Below are positions 42,419-51,645 of a DNA stretch of 64,000 bases, in pieces. Positions within the stretch are counted from its first letter, which is position 1; each line of letters begins with the position of its first letter. Source of the stretch: Microlunatus parietis (GTDB taxonomy: Bacteria; Actinomycetota; Actinomycetes; Propionibacteriales; Propionibacteriaceae). A program made the translations under genes and the position numbers. Under the pieces are notes generated by a model. That model was not told the origin of the DNA and searched no databases. It saw nothing but the letters and a program-made list of their open reading frames with translations. The stretch lies in assembly GCF_013407955.1 (NCBI RefSeq), contig NZ_JACCBU010000001.1, forward strand, positions 5,828,001 to 5,892,000. The letters run 5' to 3'.

Positions 42419-43993
42419 TCAGTCGGTGGCGGTCTCGACGCCGGCGATGCCCGCCTTTCCTGCCTCGACGTGGATCCGGCCGGCCAGCTCGAGCGGTGCG
42501 CCCGGCCGGGTCACGTAGGGGACCACCTTGTAGTCGGTTTGCCAGGCGTCCGGGGTCACCGAACAGCTGACGTACCCGCGCTGGGCGTTGTGGAACTTCA
42601 GGTGCGGGTTCTCGGCCAGCCAGATCCGGCCGAGGTTGTCCATCGCCGCGCCGTCCCGGCCGGAGGTGATCGACGAGCCGAGGAACTCCGTACCGATCGT
42701 CCGCGACGACGGGTCGTCGAAGTCCAGCTTGAGGTCCGCCGCCGTGCCGCGGTGGGCGTCGCCGGTGAGCACGACGAAGTTGTCCACGCCCCGGTCGGCG
42801 ACGGCGTTGAACAGCCGCTGCCGGGCCGCGGTGTAGCCGTCCCACGGGTCGAGTCCGTACCGAGTGTCCGGGCCCTCGGTGTGATCGGCCTGGAACATGA
42901 AGACCTGGTTGCCGACGATGTTCCAGGTGGTCCGGGACCGGTCCAGGCCGTCGACCAGCCAACGCTCCTGCCGGGCGCCGAGCATCGTCCGCTCCGGATC
43001 GTGCCGATCGTCCTGCGCGGTCGGCTGGACGTCCCGGAACTGCCGGGTGTCCACCATGTGCAGCGAGGCCAGCCGGCCGAACGGCCGCCGCCGGAACAGC
43101 TTCATGTCGGGACCGTCGGGCTTGGACTCCAGCCGCAACGGCTGGTTCTCGTAGAACGCCTGGAACGCGTCGGCGCGGCGCTTCAGGAAGATCGCCGGAT
43201 CCTGGTCCGGCTCGGTGTCCGGCTGCGAGTGGCTGCCGGCCCAGTTGTTCTCGACGTCATGATCATCGACGGTGACCAGCCACGGGAAGGCGGCGTGCGC
43301 GAGTTGCAGTTCCGGGTCGGCCTTGTACTGCCCGAACCGGATCCGGTAGTCGGCCAGCGAGAACGTCTCGACCGCCGGCAGATGGCCACGGCCGATGGTG
43401 CCCTGGCCGCCGCCCTCGTAGATGTAGTCGCCGAGGTGGACGACGAAGTCGAGGTCCTCCGCGGCCAGGTGGGAGAAGGCGGTGTAGTAGCCCTCGTAGT
43501 AGTTCTGGCAACTGGCGAACGCGAAGTCGAGCCGGTTGACCGCCGCCTTCGGGTCCGGCGCGGTCCGGGTCCGGCCGACCGGACTGGTGTAGCCGCCGGT
43601 CCGGAACCGGTACCAGTAGCGGCGGTGCGCCCGGAGCCCGGTCACCTCGACGTGCACGGAGTGATTGAGCGCGGGCGAGGCCTTCGCAGTGCCGCGGGCG
43701 ACCACCCGCCGGAACCGATCATCCTCGGCGACCTGCCATTCGACCGGGATCACCCGGTCCGGCATCCCGCCGGTGCCGTCCGGGCTGACCGGGTCGAGGG
43801 CGAGCCGGGTCCACAGCACCACGCCGTCGGGGTACGGTTCGCCGGACCCGACGCCCAGCCGGAACGGGTCGTCGGGAAACTGCGGCTTGGCCCAGGCGCG
43901 GCCGGGATCGGCCAGGTGGACGCCGACGGCGGCGGCGAGCGCGCTGCCGGTGCCGAGGGCGAGGAATCGTCGTCGATCTGATCGCGGGTTCAT
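42419..43993 (-). CDS. phoD: Tat-exported PhoD-type alkaline phosphatase/phosphodiesterase
   Basis: 524 aa. Tat signal DRRRFLALGTGSALAAAVGV with WAKPQ cleavage region. N-terminal Fn3-like domain (about 40-130), then metallophosphatase motifs FASCQNYYEGYYTAFSHLA, VHLGDYIYEGGGQG, VTVDDHDVENNWAG, VLTGDAHRGTAADL and YVSCSVTPDAW. PhoD enzymes release phosphate from phosphodiesters outside the cell and are phosphate-starvation induced. Divergent from the iron-siderophore importer. Confidence 0.92.
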   Translation of the reverse strand: MNPRSDRRRFLALGTGSALAAAVGVHLADPGRAWAKPQFPDDPFRLGVGSGEPYPDGVVLWTRLALDPVSPDGTGGMPDRVIPVEWQVAEDDRFRRVVARGTAKASPALNHSVHVEVTGLRAHRRYWYRFRTGGYTSPVGRTRTAPDPKAAVNRLDFAFASCQNYYEGYYTAFSHLAAEDLDFVVHLGDYIYEGGGQGTIGRGHLPAVETFSLADYRIRFGQYKADPELQLAHAAFPWLVTVDDHDVENNWAGSHSQPDTEPDQDPAIFLKRRADAFQAFYENQPLRLESKPDGPDMKLFRRRPFGRLASLHMVDTRQFRDVQPTAQDDRHDPERTMLGARQERWLVDGLDRSRTTWNIVGNQVFMFQADHTEGPDTRYGLDPWDGYTAARQRLFNAVADRGVDNFVVLTGDAHRGTAADLKLDFDDPSSRTIGTEFLGSSITSGRDGAAMDNLGRIWLAENPHLKFHNAQRGYVSCSVTPDAWQTDYKVVPYVTRPGAPLELAGRIHVEAGKAGIAGVETATD

Positions 43994-44071
43994 GCAGGAA
44001 TCAAATCCGGCGCGGCCATATGTGGTCAATGGCCCGTCCGAAACTGGCCGGGGTCCTCGACAAACCATGGT

Positions 44072-44088
44072 TCTACATGTTGTAGAGT
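44072..44088. promoter_or_regulatory. dyad overlapping a -10 box between phoD and importer
   Basis: TCTACA-TGT-TGTAGA (44072-44086) is an exact 6-bp dyad. It overlaps TAGAGT (44083-44088), a good -10 for the importer operon with a leader near 28 bases. It does not match the DtxR/IdeR iron box I know. Confidence 0.45.
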
Positions 44089-44122
44089 CGCGCTGCACAC
44101 GTCCGTTCGAAGGGGAGTCCGC

Positions 44123-45097
44123 ATGGCGCGACAGCGGTTGTTGATCATGGTGTTGGCGTTGGTGGTGATCGTCGCCGGGTGTGCCGCGCCGGCCGCGCCG
44201 GCGAGCCGGCCGTCGGCTGCCGGGTCGGTGACCGTGGAGAACTGCGGAGTGACGACGACGTACCCGGAACCGCCGAAGTCGATCTTGGCCATGAACGTCA
44301 CCGCGGTCGAGACGATGATCATGCTCGGCGCCGGTGACCGGCTGATCGGCCGCCAGACCGAGACCGACGATCCGCGCCCGGTGCCGGAGGCGGCCGCGGA
44401 CTTCGACCGGCTCGAGGTGCTCGGCAAGGCCAATCTCAGCGGCGAGAGGATCGCCGATCTCGGGCCCGAGCTGGTCGTCGCCGGCTGGGACCTGTTCGAC
44501 GAGGACGAGGGGCGCAGCCGCGACCAGTTGCTCGGTTACGGCATCAACACGTTCGGCTTCACCGAGTACTGCGCGGGCGGGTTCGCCGGGTTCGAGACGC
44601 TGGAGAAGGATCTTCGTGATCTTGGCGCGATCCTCGGCACGCCGGACCGGGCCGAGGCGTTGATCGCTGACCTGCGCGAGCGGCTGGACCGGTCCCGGTC
44701 CGTGCTCGACGGGGTACGGCCGCTGCGCACGTTCTACTACGACAGCGGGACCGACGGCCCGTACACCCCGGGCGGGCCCGGCGTGCTCAGCTTCATCGCC
44801 GACCAGGCGAAGGCACCGAGCGTGATCAGCGGCGGCGAGCGGCCGTTCATCACGGCCAGCTGGGAGCAGGTCGCCGACCAGCAGCCGGAGGTGATCGTGA
44901 TCCTCGACTACCCGTACTCGGGCACGGTCGCGGACAAGATCAAGATCCTGGAGGCGAATCCGCTGATGGCCTCGACCCCGGCCGTCCGGCAGCGCCGCTA
45001 TGTCACGCTCGGCCTGTACGACACGTTCGAGGGCGTCCGCATCCCGCGCACGGTGGAGTATCTCGCCGAGGCCGTCCATGGGAAGCAGCCGCGGTGA
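44123..45097 (+). CDS. siderophore/cobalamin-type ABC importer, substrate-binding lipoprotein
   Basis: 324 aa, SD GAAGGGGAG. Lipobox VIVAGC with lipidated C20. Periplasmic-binding-protein fold type III: TVENCGVTTTYPEPPKSILA, VTAVETMIMLGAGDRLIGRQ, LGPELVVAGWDLFDEDEGRS, GTLSFIADQAKAP-like GVLSFIADQAKAPSV. First gene of a three-gene importer; ligand probably an iron-siderophore. Confidence 0.92.
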   Translation: MARQRLLIMVLALVVIVAGCAAPAAPASRPSAAGSVTVENCGVTTTYPEPPKSILAMNVTAVETMIMLGAGDRLIGRQTETDDPRPVPEAAADFDRLEVLGKANLSGERIADLGPELVVAGWDLFDEDEGRSRDQLLGYGINTFGFTEYCAGGFAGFETLEKDLRDLGAILGTPDRAEALIADLRERLDRSRSVLDGVRPLRTFYYDSGTDGPYTPGGPGVLSFIADQAKAPSVISGGERPFITASWEQVADQQPEVIVILDYPYSGTVADKIKILEANPLMASTPAVRQRRYVTLGLYDTFEGVRIPRTVEYLAEAVHGKQPR

Positions 45098-46128
45098 TCC
45101 GTCGGGTCGCGCTGGTCCCGTTCTACGGCACCGGTGCGGTGCTGCTCGCGTTCCTGGTCGTCGCCGGCGTCTCGATCGGGTCCGCCGACCTGCCGCCCTC
45201 CGACGTCTGGGCGATCGTCGGCCACCAGCTGGTCGGCATCCCGGAACAGCCGTGGTGGCGCGAGACCCGGGAACGGATCGTCCTCGATTCGAGGCTGCCG
45301 CGCACCCTGATGGCGGCCGTGGTGGGGGCGATGCTCGGCCTGGCCGGGGCGCTGGCGCAGCGCGTCACCCGGAATCCGCTCGCGGATCCGTACCTGCTCG
45401 GGGTCTCGTCCGGCGCCAGCTTCGGCGTGATGCTGGTGATCGTCTTCGGGATCGGTGCCGCGCTCGGCCCCTGGGCGATGCCCGTCGCGGCGTTCCTCGG
45501 CACCCTGATCCCGATCGGCGCCTGCCTGCTGGTGGCGAGCCGCTCCCGCAACACGGTCGCGCTGATCTTGATGGGGGTCGCCATGGCCCAGTTCTTCTCG
45601 GCCGGCGTCACGTTCGTGCTGATGGTGATCGCCGACGAGCGCCAGGTGACCGCGGTGGTGCGCTGGACGGCCGGCGGTTTCGGCGCCACCGACTGGTCGA
45701 TGATCATGCTGCCGGTGATCATCCTGCTCCTGCTCGGGATTGGAGTGATCATGGCCGGGCGTCGGCTCGACCTGCTGCACGCGGGCGACGAGGCGGCGGC
45801 CGCGCTCGGGATGAACGTGCCGCGGTTCCGGGCGCTGACGCTGCTCGCGGTCTCGGTGCTGGCGGCCGTCTCGGTGAGCGTGGCCGGCCCGATCGGGTTC
45901 ATCGGACTGCTGGTGCCGCACGTGGCGTCGTTCCTGGTCGGCGTCACCGGCCGGAGGCTGCTGCCGGCCTCGGCCCTGCTCGGTGCGCTGGCCCTGGTCG
46001 GAGCCGAACTGCTGGCCCGGGTGCTGCTCGACGGGCGGGAGGTCCCGGTCGGCGTGGTGACCTCGGCGATCGGCGCACCGATCTTCGTCGTGCTGCTCTA
46101 CCGCCAGTTCCGGGAACGGATCCTGTGA
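45094..46128 (+). CDS. FecCD-type ABC importer permease
   Basis: 344 aa, GTG overlaps the preceding stop by 4 bases. Hydrophobic throughout (about ten helices). DSRLPRTLMAAVVGAMLGLA, GALAQRVTRNPLADPYLLGV, SSGASFGVMLVIV and VAGPIGFIGLLVPHVASFLV are the BtuC/FecCD signatures. Forms the membrane channel, presumably as a homodimer since only one permease gene is present. Confidence 0.94.
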   Translation: MIRRVALVPFYGTGAVLLAFLVVAGVSIGSADLPPSDVWAIVGHQLVGIPEQPWWRETRERIVLDSRLPRTLMAAVVGAMLGLAGALAQRVTRNPLADPYLLGVSSGASFGVMLVIVFGIGAALGPWAMPVAAFLGTLIPIGACLLVASRSRNTVALILMGVAMAQFFSAGVTFVLMVIADERQVTAVVRWTAGGFGATDWSMIMLPVIILLLLGIGVIMAGRRLDLLHAGDEAAAALGMNVPRFRALTLLAVSVLAAVSVSVAGPIGFIGLLVPHVASFLVGVTGRRLLPASALLGALALVGAELLARVLLDGREVPVGVVTSAIGAPIFVVLLYRQFRERIL

Positions 46129-46913
46129 TGCTCGAACTCGATCGAGTGGGTGTCACGCTGCGCGGCCGGCGCATCCTGGACGGGGTCAGCCTGACCGTCG
46201 CCGCGGGCGAGGTGGTCGCGCTGGTCGGCCCGAACGGCAGCGGCAAGACGACCACGCTGCGCTGCTGCTACCGCCAGGTCCCGGTCGACGGCGGCAAGAT
46301 CATGATCGACGGCCGCGAGCTCCGGACGCTGTCCCGGCGCCGGTTGTCCCAGCTGCTGACCGCGAGCGTCCAGGAGCCCGAATCGCTGCCGGGCATGACG
46401 GTCCGGGAGTCGGTGACCGCCGGCCGGGTGCCGCGGCTCCGGCTGCACCAGGTGCTGACTGCGGTTGACCAGCGGCGGGTCGCCGAGTGTCTGACCACCG
46501 TTGGGCTGGCCGACCTGGCGGAGCGCGATCTCAGCCGGCTGTCCGGTGGCGAGCGGCAGCGGGTCTCGATCGCCCGGGCACTGGCCAGTGACCCGCGGGT
46601 GCTGTTGCTCGACGAGCCGACCAATCACCTCGACCTGCGCTACCAGCTGACCGTTCTCGAACTGTGCCGGGAGCTGGCCCGGAGTCAGGGCCTGGCGATC
46701 CTGATGACCGTTCATGATCTTCAGCAGGCGGCCAACTATGCCGACCGGGTGGTGATCATCGACGACGGCCGGGTGATCGCCGAGGGTGCCGCGGGCGAGG
46801 CGCTGCGGCCGGAGGTCCTTGATCAGGTGTTCGGGGTACGGGGCCGGCTGGACCGCGGCGCCGGCGGCTCGTACCGCCTGGAACTGGACGGGCTGGCGCC
46901 GGCCCGACCTTGA
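46128..46913 (+). CDS. ABC importer ATP-binding protein (FecE/FhuC-like)
   Basis: 261 aa; the ATG shares one base with the preceding stop. Walker A GPNGSGKT at 34-41, Q-loop ASVQEPESL, signature LSGGERQRVSIARALA, Walker B VLLLDEPTNHLDL, and H-loop TVHDLQQAANYADR. It powers the importer encoded just upstream. Converges with the XRE-cupin gene, three bases between stops. Confidence 0.95.
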   Translation: MLELDRVGVTLRGRRILDGVSLTVAAGEVVALVGPNGSGKTTTLRCCYRQVPVDGGKIMIDGRELRTLSRRRLSQLLTASVQEPESLPGMTVRESVTAGRVPRLRLHQVLTAVDQRRVAECLTTVGLADLAERDLSRLSGGERQRVSIARALASDPRVLLLDEPTNHLDLRYQLTVLELCRELARSQGLAILMTVHDLQQAANYADRVVIIDDGRVIAEGAAGEALRPEVLDQVFGVRGRLDRGAGGSYRLELDGLAPARP

Positions 46914-46916
46914 TCA

Positions 46917-47495
46917 TCAGGCCCGGGTGTGCTCGGAAATCAACACGGCGGTGGTGCCCGGCTCGAGGGCCCGGAAGACGTGGGCGACGTCGCCGGGGTA
47001 GCTGAGGTAGTCGCCGGGACCGAGCTCGACCGGGTCGTCGGCCGGCCCGACCTCGGCCCGGCCGGCGCCCATGATCACGTGCTCGACAATGCCGGGCAGG
47101 TGCGGGTCGGAGTCGCGGGCGCTGCCCGGCTGGGCGGTGACCAGGAAGATGTCGCGGCGGGCCGACGGCGGGCTGGACGAGAGCAGCGTCGCGACATAGT
47201 CGGCCCGGTCGGAGGCGACCGCCGGGCCTTCGCCGGCCCGGATCAGGGTGGTCGGCGGCCGGGTCGGCTGGACCAGTTGGGAGATCGGCACGTCGAGTGC
47301 CGTACTCAACGCCCAAAGAGTCTCCACGCTCGGGTTACCGGAGCCGGACTCGAGCTGGGACAGGGTCGACTTGGCGATCCCGGCCCGCCGGGCGACCTCG
47401 CCCAGCGACAACCCGGTCCGGCGCCGCTCGGCCCGCAGAGCCGCCGCGATCACGTCCAGCGGGGCGCGGCTTCGCTCGGACCGCTCCTCGGCCAT
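46917..47495 (-). CDS. XRE-cupin transcriptional regulator
   Basis: 192 aa from ATG 47495 behind GATAGGAG. XRE HTH (about 10-68): IAAALRAERRRTGLSLGEVA, RRAGIAKSTLSQLESGSGNP, SVETLWALSTALDVPISQLV; cupin domain (about 110-188): HLPGIVEHVIMGAGRAEVGP, VELGPGDYLSYPGDVAHVFR. Such regulators sense small molecules and often control transport or amino-acid genes. Divergent AzlCD genes and a CGTTCG-N6-CGAACG array point to them as its target. Confidence 0.92.
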   Translation of the reverse strand: MAEERSERSRAPLDVIAAALRAERRRTGLSLGEVARRAGIAKSTLSQLESGSGNPSVETLWALSTALDVPISQLVQPTRPPTTLIRAGEGPAVASDRADYVATLLSSSPPSARRDIFLVTAQPGSARDSDPHLPGIVEHVIMGAGRAEVGPADDPVELGPGDYLSYPGDVAHVFRALEPGTTAVLISEHTRA

Positions 47496-47526
47496 GGTTC
47501 TCCTATCGGTCGGCTCATCGTACGGT

Positions 47527-47591
47527 CGTTCGGTTTGACGAACGCCTTGAATACGTTCACCATAGGCTACATGCGTTCGATATGGCGAACG
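47527..47591. promoter_or_regulatory. operator array between XRE-cupin gene and azlC
   Basis: CGTTCG-N6-CGAACG occurs twice (47527-47544 and 47574-47591), 47 bases apart, and a further half-site CGTTC lies between (47554). The second copy overlaps the azlC start codon region. Symmetry and number of sites suggest cooperative binding by the divergent XRE-cupin protein. Confidence 0.75.
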
Positions 47592-48251
47592 GCGGATCGG
47601 GGGATGGTCCGGGACGTCGCGGTGGTCAGTGCGGCGGTGGCTTTGGTCGCCGTCTCGTACGGCGCGATCGCGGTCGGCTCCGGCTTCCCGCTCTGGGTGC
47701 CGGCGTTGCTCTCGGTCACCGTGCTGGCCGGCTCGGCGGAATTCCTGTTCGTCGGAATCCTCGCCGCCGGCGGCGGTCCGGTCGCCGCCGTCCTGGCCGG
47801 ACTGCTGGTCAACGCCCGGCACCTGCCGTTCGGGCTGGCCGTCGCCGACGTGGTGGGCACCGGCTGGCGCCGGCTGCTCGGCAGTCACCTGATGAACGAC
47901 GAGTCGGTCGCGCTGGCGCTCGGGCAGACCGATCCGGACCGGCGGCGGGCCGCGTTCTGGCTGTGCGGGTTCGGCGTGCTGCTCTGCTGGCCCGGCGGCG
48001 CGATCCTGGGCGGGCTGCTCGGTGGCCTGGTCGCCGACCCGGCCCAGCTCGGCCTGGACGCGATGTTCCCCGCCGTCCTGCTCGCCGTCGCCCTGCCGGC
48101 CCTGCGGAAGTCCGGCCGGGTGCGCCGGGCCGCCGCCGTCGGGTGCGTGATCGCCCTGGTCACCACGCCGTTCCTGCCGCCCGGGCTGCCGGTGCTGCTG
48201 GCCCTGGTCGGGCTGCTGGCCGCCCTGCCCGGCGTACGGACCTCGCGATGA
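47571..48251 (+). CDS. azlC: AzlC family branched-chain amino acid exporter subunit
   Basis: 226 aa from ATG 47571, though this start lies beside operator sites and an internal start is possible. AVVSAAVALVAVSYGAIAVG, LLSVTVLAGSAEFLFVGILA and VLAGLLVNARHLPFGLAVAD are AzlC hallmarks. AzlC with AzlD forms an exporter for branched-chain or other amino acids. ATGA overlap with azlD. Confidence 0.9.
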   Translation: MRSIWRTADRGMVRDVAVVSAAVALVAVSYGAIAVGSGFPLWVPALLSVTVLAGSAEFLFVGILAAGGGPVAAVLAGLLVNARHLPFGLAVADVVGTGWRRLLGSHLMNDESVALALGQTDPDRRRAAFWLCGFGVLLCWPGGAILGGLLGGLVADPAQLGLDAMFPAVLLAVALPALRKSGRVRRAAAVGCVIALVTTPFLPPGLPVLLALVGLLAALPGVRTSR

Positions 48252-48568
48252 ACCCGCTGGTCGTGATCATCGGCGCGCTCTGCCTCGCCCTCGGCACGTA
48301 CGCCTTCCGGCTGACCGGCCCCCTGCTGGCCCACCGGATCGACCTGTCCGAGCGGGTCCAGGAACTGATCGACACCTCGACCATCGTGCTGCTGCTCGCC
48401 GTCGTGGCCACCACGGCGACGACCGAGGCCCAGCAGTTCGCCGGGGTCGCCCGCCCGGCCGGCGTCCTGGTCGCCGGCGTGCTGGCCTGGCGCCGGGCGC
48501 CGTTCGTGATCACCGTGACCGCCGCGGCCGCCGTCGCCGCCGGCCTGCGGTTGCTCGGCCTTCCCTGA
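48248..48568 (+). CDS. azlD: AzlD small subunit
   Basis: 106 aa; ATG overlaps the azlC stop. Four helices: LVVIIGALCLALGTYAFRLT, then LIDTSTIVLLLAVVATTATT, GVLVAGVLAWRRAPFVITVT, AAAAVAAGLRLLG. The short length and azlC neighbour define the family. Confidence 0.88.
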   Translation: MNPLVVIIGALCLALGTYAFRLTGPLLAHRIDLSERVQELIDTSTIVLLLAVVATTATTEAQQFAGVARPAGVLVAGVLAWRRAPFVITVTAAAAVAAGLRLLGLP

Positions 48569-48646
48569 ACGTCTTGCCGCCGACCGGCCATCGTCCGTTC
48601 CCCCGAAGATCACCGCGGCGCCAGCCCGCGCCCGCACACTGCCCGG

Positions 48647-50488
48647 GTGACCGTTGCTCGTCGCCGCCTGCTGCAGGCCGCCATCGTTGCCCCCGCCGTC
48701 GTCGCCGCCGCGGAGGTGCCGGCCGCCCGGGCCGACACCGCCAAGCCGGCCAAGTCCTCGACCTCGCGCTTCACGGTCGCGGTCCTGCCCGACACCCAGT
48801 ACCTGTTCGACGAAGGCGGCTCGGACTCCGAGCCGGTCGCCGCGACGCTGCGCCACCTGGTCGGCGAGCACCGACGATCCGACCTGGTGTTCCTGGCCCA
48901 TCTCGGCGACGTCACCGAGCACGGCACCGAGGCGGAACTGCGGCAGGCCGACGCCGTGTTCCAGGCGATCGACGGCAAGCTGCCGTACAGCGTGCTGGCC
49001 GGCAACCACGACGTCCCCGGCAACTCGGACGACCAGCGCGGCGACACTCCGTACCTGCAGACGTTCGGGCCGCAGCGGTTCCGGCGGTCGAAGACGTACG
49101 GCGGCTCCTCGAAGGACGGCTACAACAGCTTCCACACCTTCACGGCCGGTGGCCGCGAGTGGCTCGTCCTGGCCCTCGACTGGCGCATCTCCGACGCCGG
49201 GCTGGCCTGGGCGCAGGGAGTGCTGGACCGGCATCCCGCGTTGCCGGTGATCTTGACGACGCACGAGATCGCCTGGGCCGACGACGACGGCAAGGCCCAG
49301 CTCTCCGAGTACGGGGAGCGGTTGTGGGACCGGCTGATCAAGGGCAACGACCAGATCTTCCTCGCCATCGGCGGACACTACTGGCCGCCCGGGCGGGTCA
49401 CGATGACCAACGACCACGGCAATCCGGTGCACCTGCACATCACGAACTACCAAGATCGTTACTACGGCGGCGCCGGCATGGTCCGCTGCTACACCTTCGA
49501 CCTGGCGCGCGACACGATCGACGTCACGACGTTCTCGCCGTGGCTGATGGGGCGGCGCACGCCCGCTCCGCTCGAGGTCGAGACCGCGGAGCTCACCGGC
49601 GGCGTCGACCGGTTCAACGTCGACGTCGACTTCCGGTCTCGGTTCGCCGGTTTCGCCCCGCCGAAGCTGCCGGACCCGCGACCGGCGAGCGCCGTCATGC
49701 CGCGCGGGACCGTCGCCTACTGGCGCTTCGACGCGGCAGGCCTGACCGGCTCCGGCGGCGACGGGTCCACGGTCGCCGACGGGGTCGTCGCCCGCGACCT
49801 GACCGGCTCCGGCAACGACCTCACCGTCGAACGGCTGCACTCCAGCGGCCCGGACGCCCTGCGCCGGTCGTCCGCTCACCACGACGCCCAGCCGGCACAC
49901 GCCAGCCTGCGCTTCGGCGGCGGCAAGGACCCGGACCGCGGCGCGGTGCTCCGGACCGGTGCGACGGCGCCGCTGAACAGCCTGAAGTTCCGGGACGGCT
50001 ACACGATCGAGACGTTCATCAAGCTGCCCGAGCCGTTCGAGGGCGATCACGCCTGGATGGGCATCCTGAGTTGGGAGGGGCGCGCGGGCGACGCCGGCAA
50101 GCACAGCGGCTGGTCCGACGACGAGCCGACCTGCAGCCTCAACCTGTCGCCGGAACGGTTCCTCCAGTTCGTCGTCTACCCGGTCCCGGGCGACGCCGAC
50201 CCGACCTCGTGGAGCCACGCGCTGCCGGTCGGCCGGTGGACCCATCTCGCGGTGGTGAACGACGGCCGGCAGACGACGGTCTACGTCGATGGCTCGCCGA
50301 TCGCCCGGAACGCGAGCGAGGAGTCGAACGGGATCTCGACGCTCGGCAAGCCGTTCGCGATCGGTGGCACCCAGTTCGCCGGTGCGTACGGGCAGGGCTA
50401 CTACGGCTGGATCGGCGACACCCGGATCGTGAACCGGCCGCTGCGGCCGAGCCAGTTCCTGCACGTCGTGGAGGACCCGTCCGGCTGA
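48647..50488 (+). CDS. Tat-exported metallophosphoesterase with LamG-type C-terminal domain
   Basis: 613 aa, GTG start without a clear ribosome site. Signal ARRRLLQAAIVAPAVVAAAE. Calcineurin-like motifs: VAVLPDTQYLF, LVFLAHLGDVTEHG, SVLAGNHDVPGN, LTTHEIAW, GGHYWPPGR (about 45-270). Residues about 350-610 form a concanavalin/LamG beta sandwich (GTVAYWRFDAAGLTGSG, YTIETFIKLPEPF, THLAVVNDGRQTTVYVDGSP). Likely extracellular phosphoesterase binding a surface glycan; substrate unknown. Confidence 0.88.
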   Translation: MTVARRRLLQAAIVAPAVVAAAEVPAARADTAKPAKSSTSRFTVAVLPDTQYLFDEGGSDSEPVAATLRHLVGEHRRSDLVFLAHLGDVTEHGTEAELRQADAVFQAIDGKLPYSVLAGNHDVPGNSDDQRGDTPYLQTFGPQRFRRSKTYGGSSKDGYNSFHTFTAGGREWLVLALDWRISDAGLAWAQGVLDRHPALPVILTTHEIAWADDDGKAQLSEYGERLWDRLIKGNDQIFLAIGGHYWPPGRVTMTNDHGNPVHLHITNYQDRYYGGAGMVRCYTFDLARDTIDVTTFSPWLMGRRTPAPLEVETAELTGGVDRFNVDVDFRSRFAGFAPPKLPDPRPASAVMPRGTVAYWRFDAAGLTGSGGDGSTVADGVVARDLTGSGNDLTVERLHSSGPDALRRSSAHHDAQPAHASLRFGGGKDPDRGAVLRTGATAPLNSLKFRDGYTIETFIKLPEPFEGDHAWMGILSWEGRAGDAGKHSGWSDDEPTCSLNLSPERFLQFVVYPVPGDADPTSWSHALPVGRWTHLAVVNDGRQTTVYVDGSPIARNASEESNGISTLGKPFAIGGTQFAGAYGQGYYGWIGDTRIVNRPLRPSQFLHVVEDPSG

Positions 50489-50517
50489 TCCCGGCGCCCG
50501 GATGGCAGGGTTGGCGA

Positions 50518-51645
50518 ATGGCTTCGCGTGGGCAGTCGACGGTGGACGTGATCGTGGTGGGCCTGGGGTTCGGCGCGGCTTTCGTACCGATCTATCAGGC
50601 GCATCCCTCGGTCGGTCGGGTGGCGGTCGCGGACAGCGATCCCGCGCGGCTGGCCGAGGTCGGGGACCGGCTCGGAGTTCATGATCGTTTCGCCGGTCTG
50701 GAGGACGCGCTGGCAGCGGACGGCTGGGACGCGGTGCACCTGCTGACGCCGGTCGCATTGCACGCGGATCAGGTGGAGTTGATCTTGGACTCCGGGCGGC
50801 ACTGCGCGAGTGCGGTGCCGATGGCGACCACGCTGGATGATCTTGACCGGCTGATCGCGGCGGAGGCGCGCAGCGGGCGGAACTATTTCATGATGGAGAC
50901 CGCCGTCTATTCGCGCGAGTTCTTCCAAGCCTTGCAGCTCAGGGATTCCGGCGCGTTGGGGCGGCTCAGCTACTTCCGCGGCGAGCACCTGCAGAACCTC
51001 GACGGCTACCCGCCCTACTGGCTCGGCTACCCGCCGATGCACTACGTCACCCACGCCCTGTCGCCCGCCCTCGCGCTCGCCGACGCCCGGGTCGACACCG
51101 TCCGCTGTCTCGGCTCGTCCCGGCTCACGCCGGACCGGGTCGGCGTCGCGGGGGAGGGCTTCGGCACCGAGGCCGCCCTGTTCTCGCTGGTGCCGCGGGA
51201 CGGGTCGCCGGCCGCCGACGCGCTGGTCGCCAACATCACGATGTCGTTCTTCCAGCTGGGGCGGTCCTACCTGGAGGGCTTCTCGGTGTACGGCGACCAG
51301 GGCGCGCTCGAATGGCCGCAGCTGGAGGGCGGTCCGATGAAGCGGTTCGCGATGGAGCCGGCCGCGGCCGGGCAGCGCGGCCGGCCGGTCTCGGTGGTGG
51401 ACGTACGGCCACCAGGCGCCCCCGAACTCCTGCCGGAACCGCTGCGGCCGTTCACCGACGGCGGCCACGGCGGCTCGCATCCGCACCTGGTGCACGAATT
51501 CGTGGCCAGCATCGTCGAGGGGCGGCCGGCCCGGATCGACGCCCGGCGGGCCGCCGAGTTCACCGCACCGGGCATCTGTGCCCACGCCTCGGCGCTGGCC
51601 GGCGGCGCCGAGGTCTCCGTACCGGACTATCGGGTCAGCGGGTGA
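50518..51645 (+). CDS. Gfo/Idh/MocA family oxidoreductase
   Basis: 375 aa from ATG 50518. Rossmann start VDVIVVGLGFGAAFVPIYQA, VAVADSDPARLAEVGDRLGV, AVHLLTPVALHADQVELIL; the usual E-K-P after this region is replaced by SAVPMATTLDD. C-terminal dimer domain RLSYFRGEHLQNLDGYPPYW, YVTHALSPALALA. Probably an NAD(P)-dependent sugar or inositol dehydrogenase. The missing EKP lysine is worth noting. The end overlaps the convergent arabinosyltransferase gene by 11 bases. Confidence 0.85.
   Translation: MASRGQSTVDVIVVGLGFGAAFVPIYQAHPSVGRVAVADSDPARLAEVGDRLGVHDRFAGLEDALAADGWDAVHLLTPVALHADQVELILDSGRHCASAVPMATTLDDLDRLIAAEARSGRNYFMMETAVYSREFFQALQLRDSGALGRLSYFRGEHLQNLDGYPPYWLGYPPMHYVTHALSPALALADARVDTVRCLGSSRLTPDRVGVAGEGFGTEAALFSLVPRDGSPAADALVANITMSFFQLGRSYLEGFSVYGDQGALEWPQLEGGPMKRFAMEPAAAGQRGRPVSVVDVRPPGAPELLPEPLRPFTDGGHGGSHPHLVHEFVASIVEGRPARIDARRAAEFTAPGICAHASALAGGAEVSVPDYRVSG

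Noticed and set aside
44040..44122. DtxR/IdeR iron box before the siderophore importer
   Set aside because: The only dyad (TCTACA-TGT-TGTAGA) does not match the TTAGGTTAGSCTAACCTAA-type consensus.
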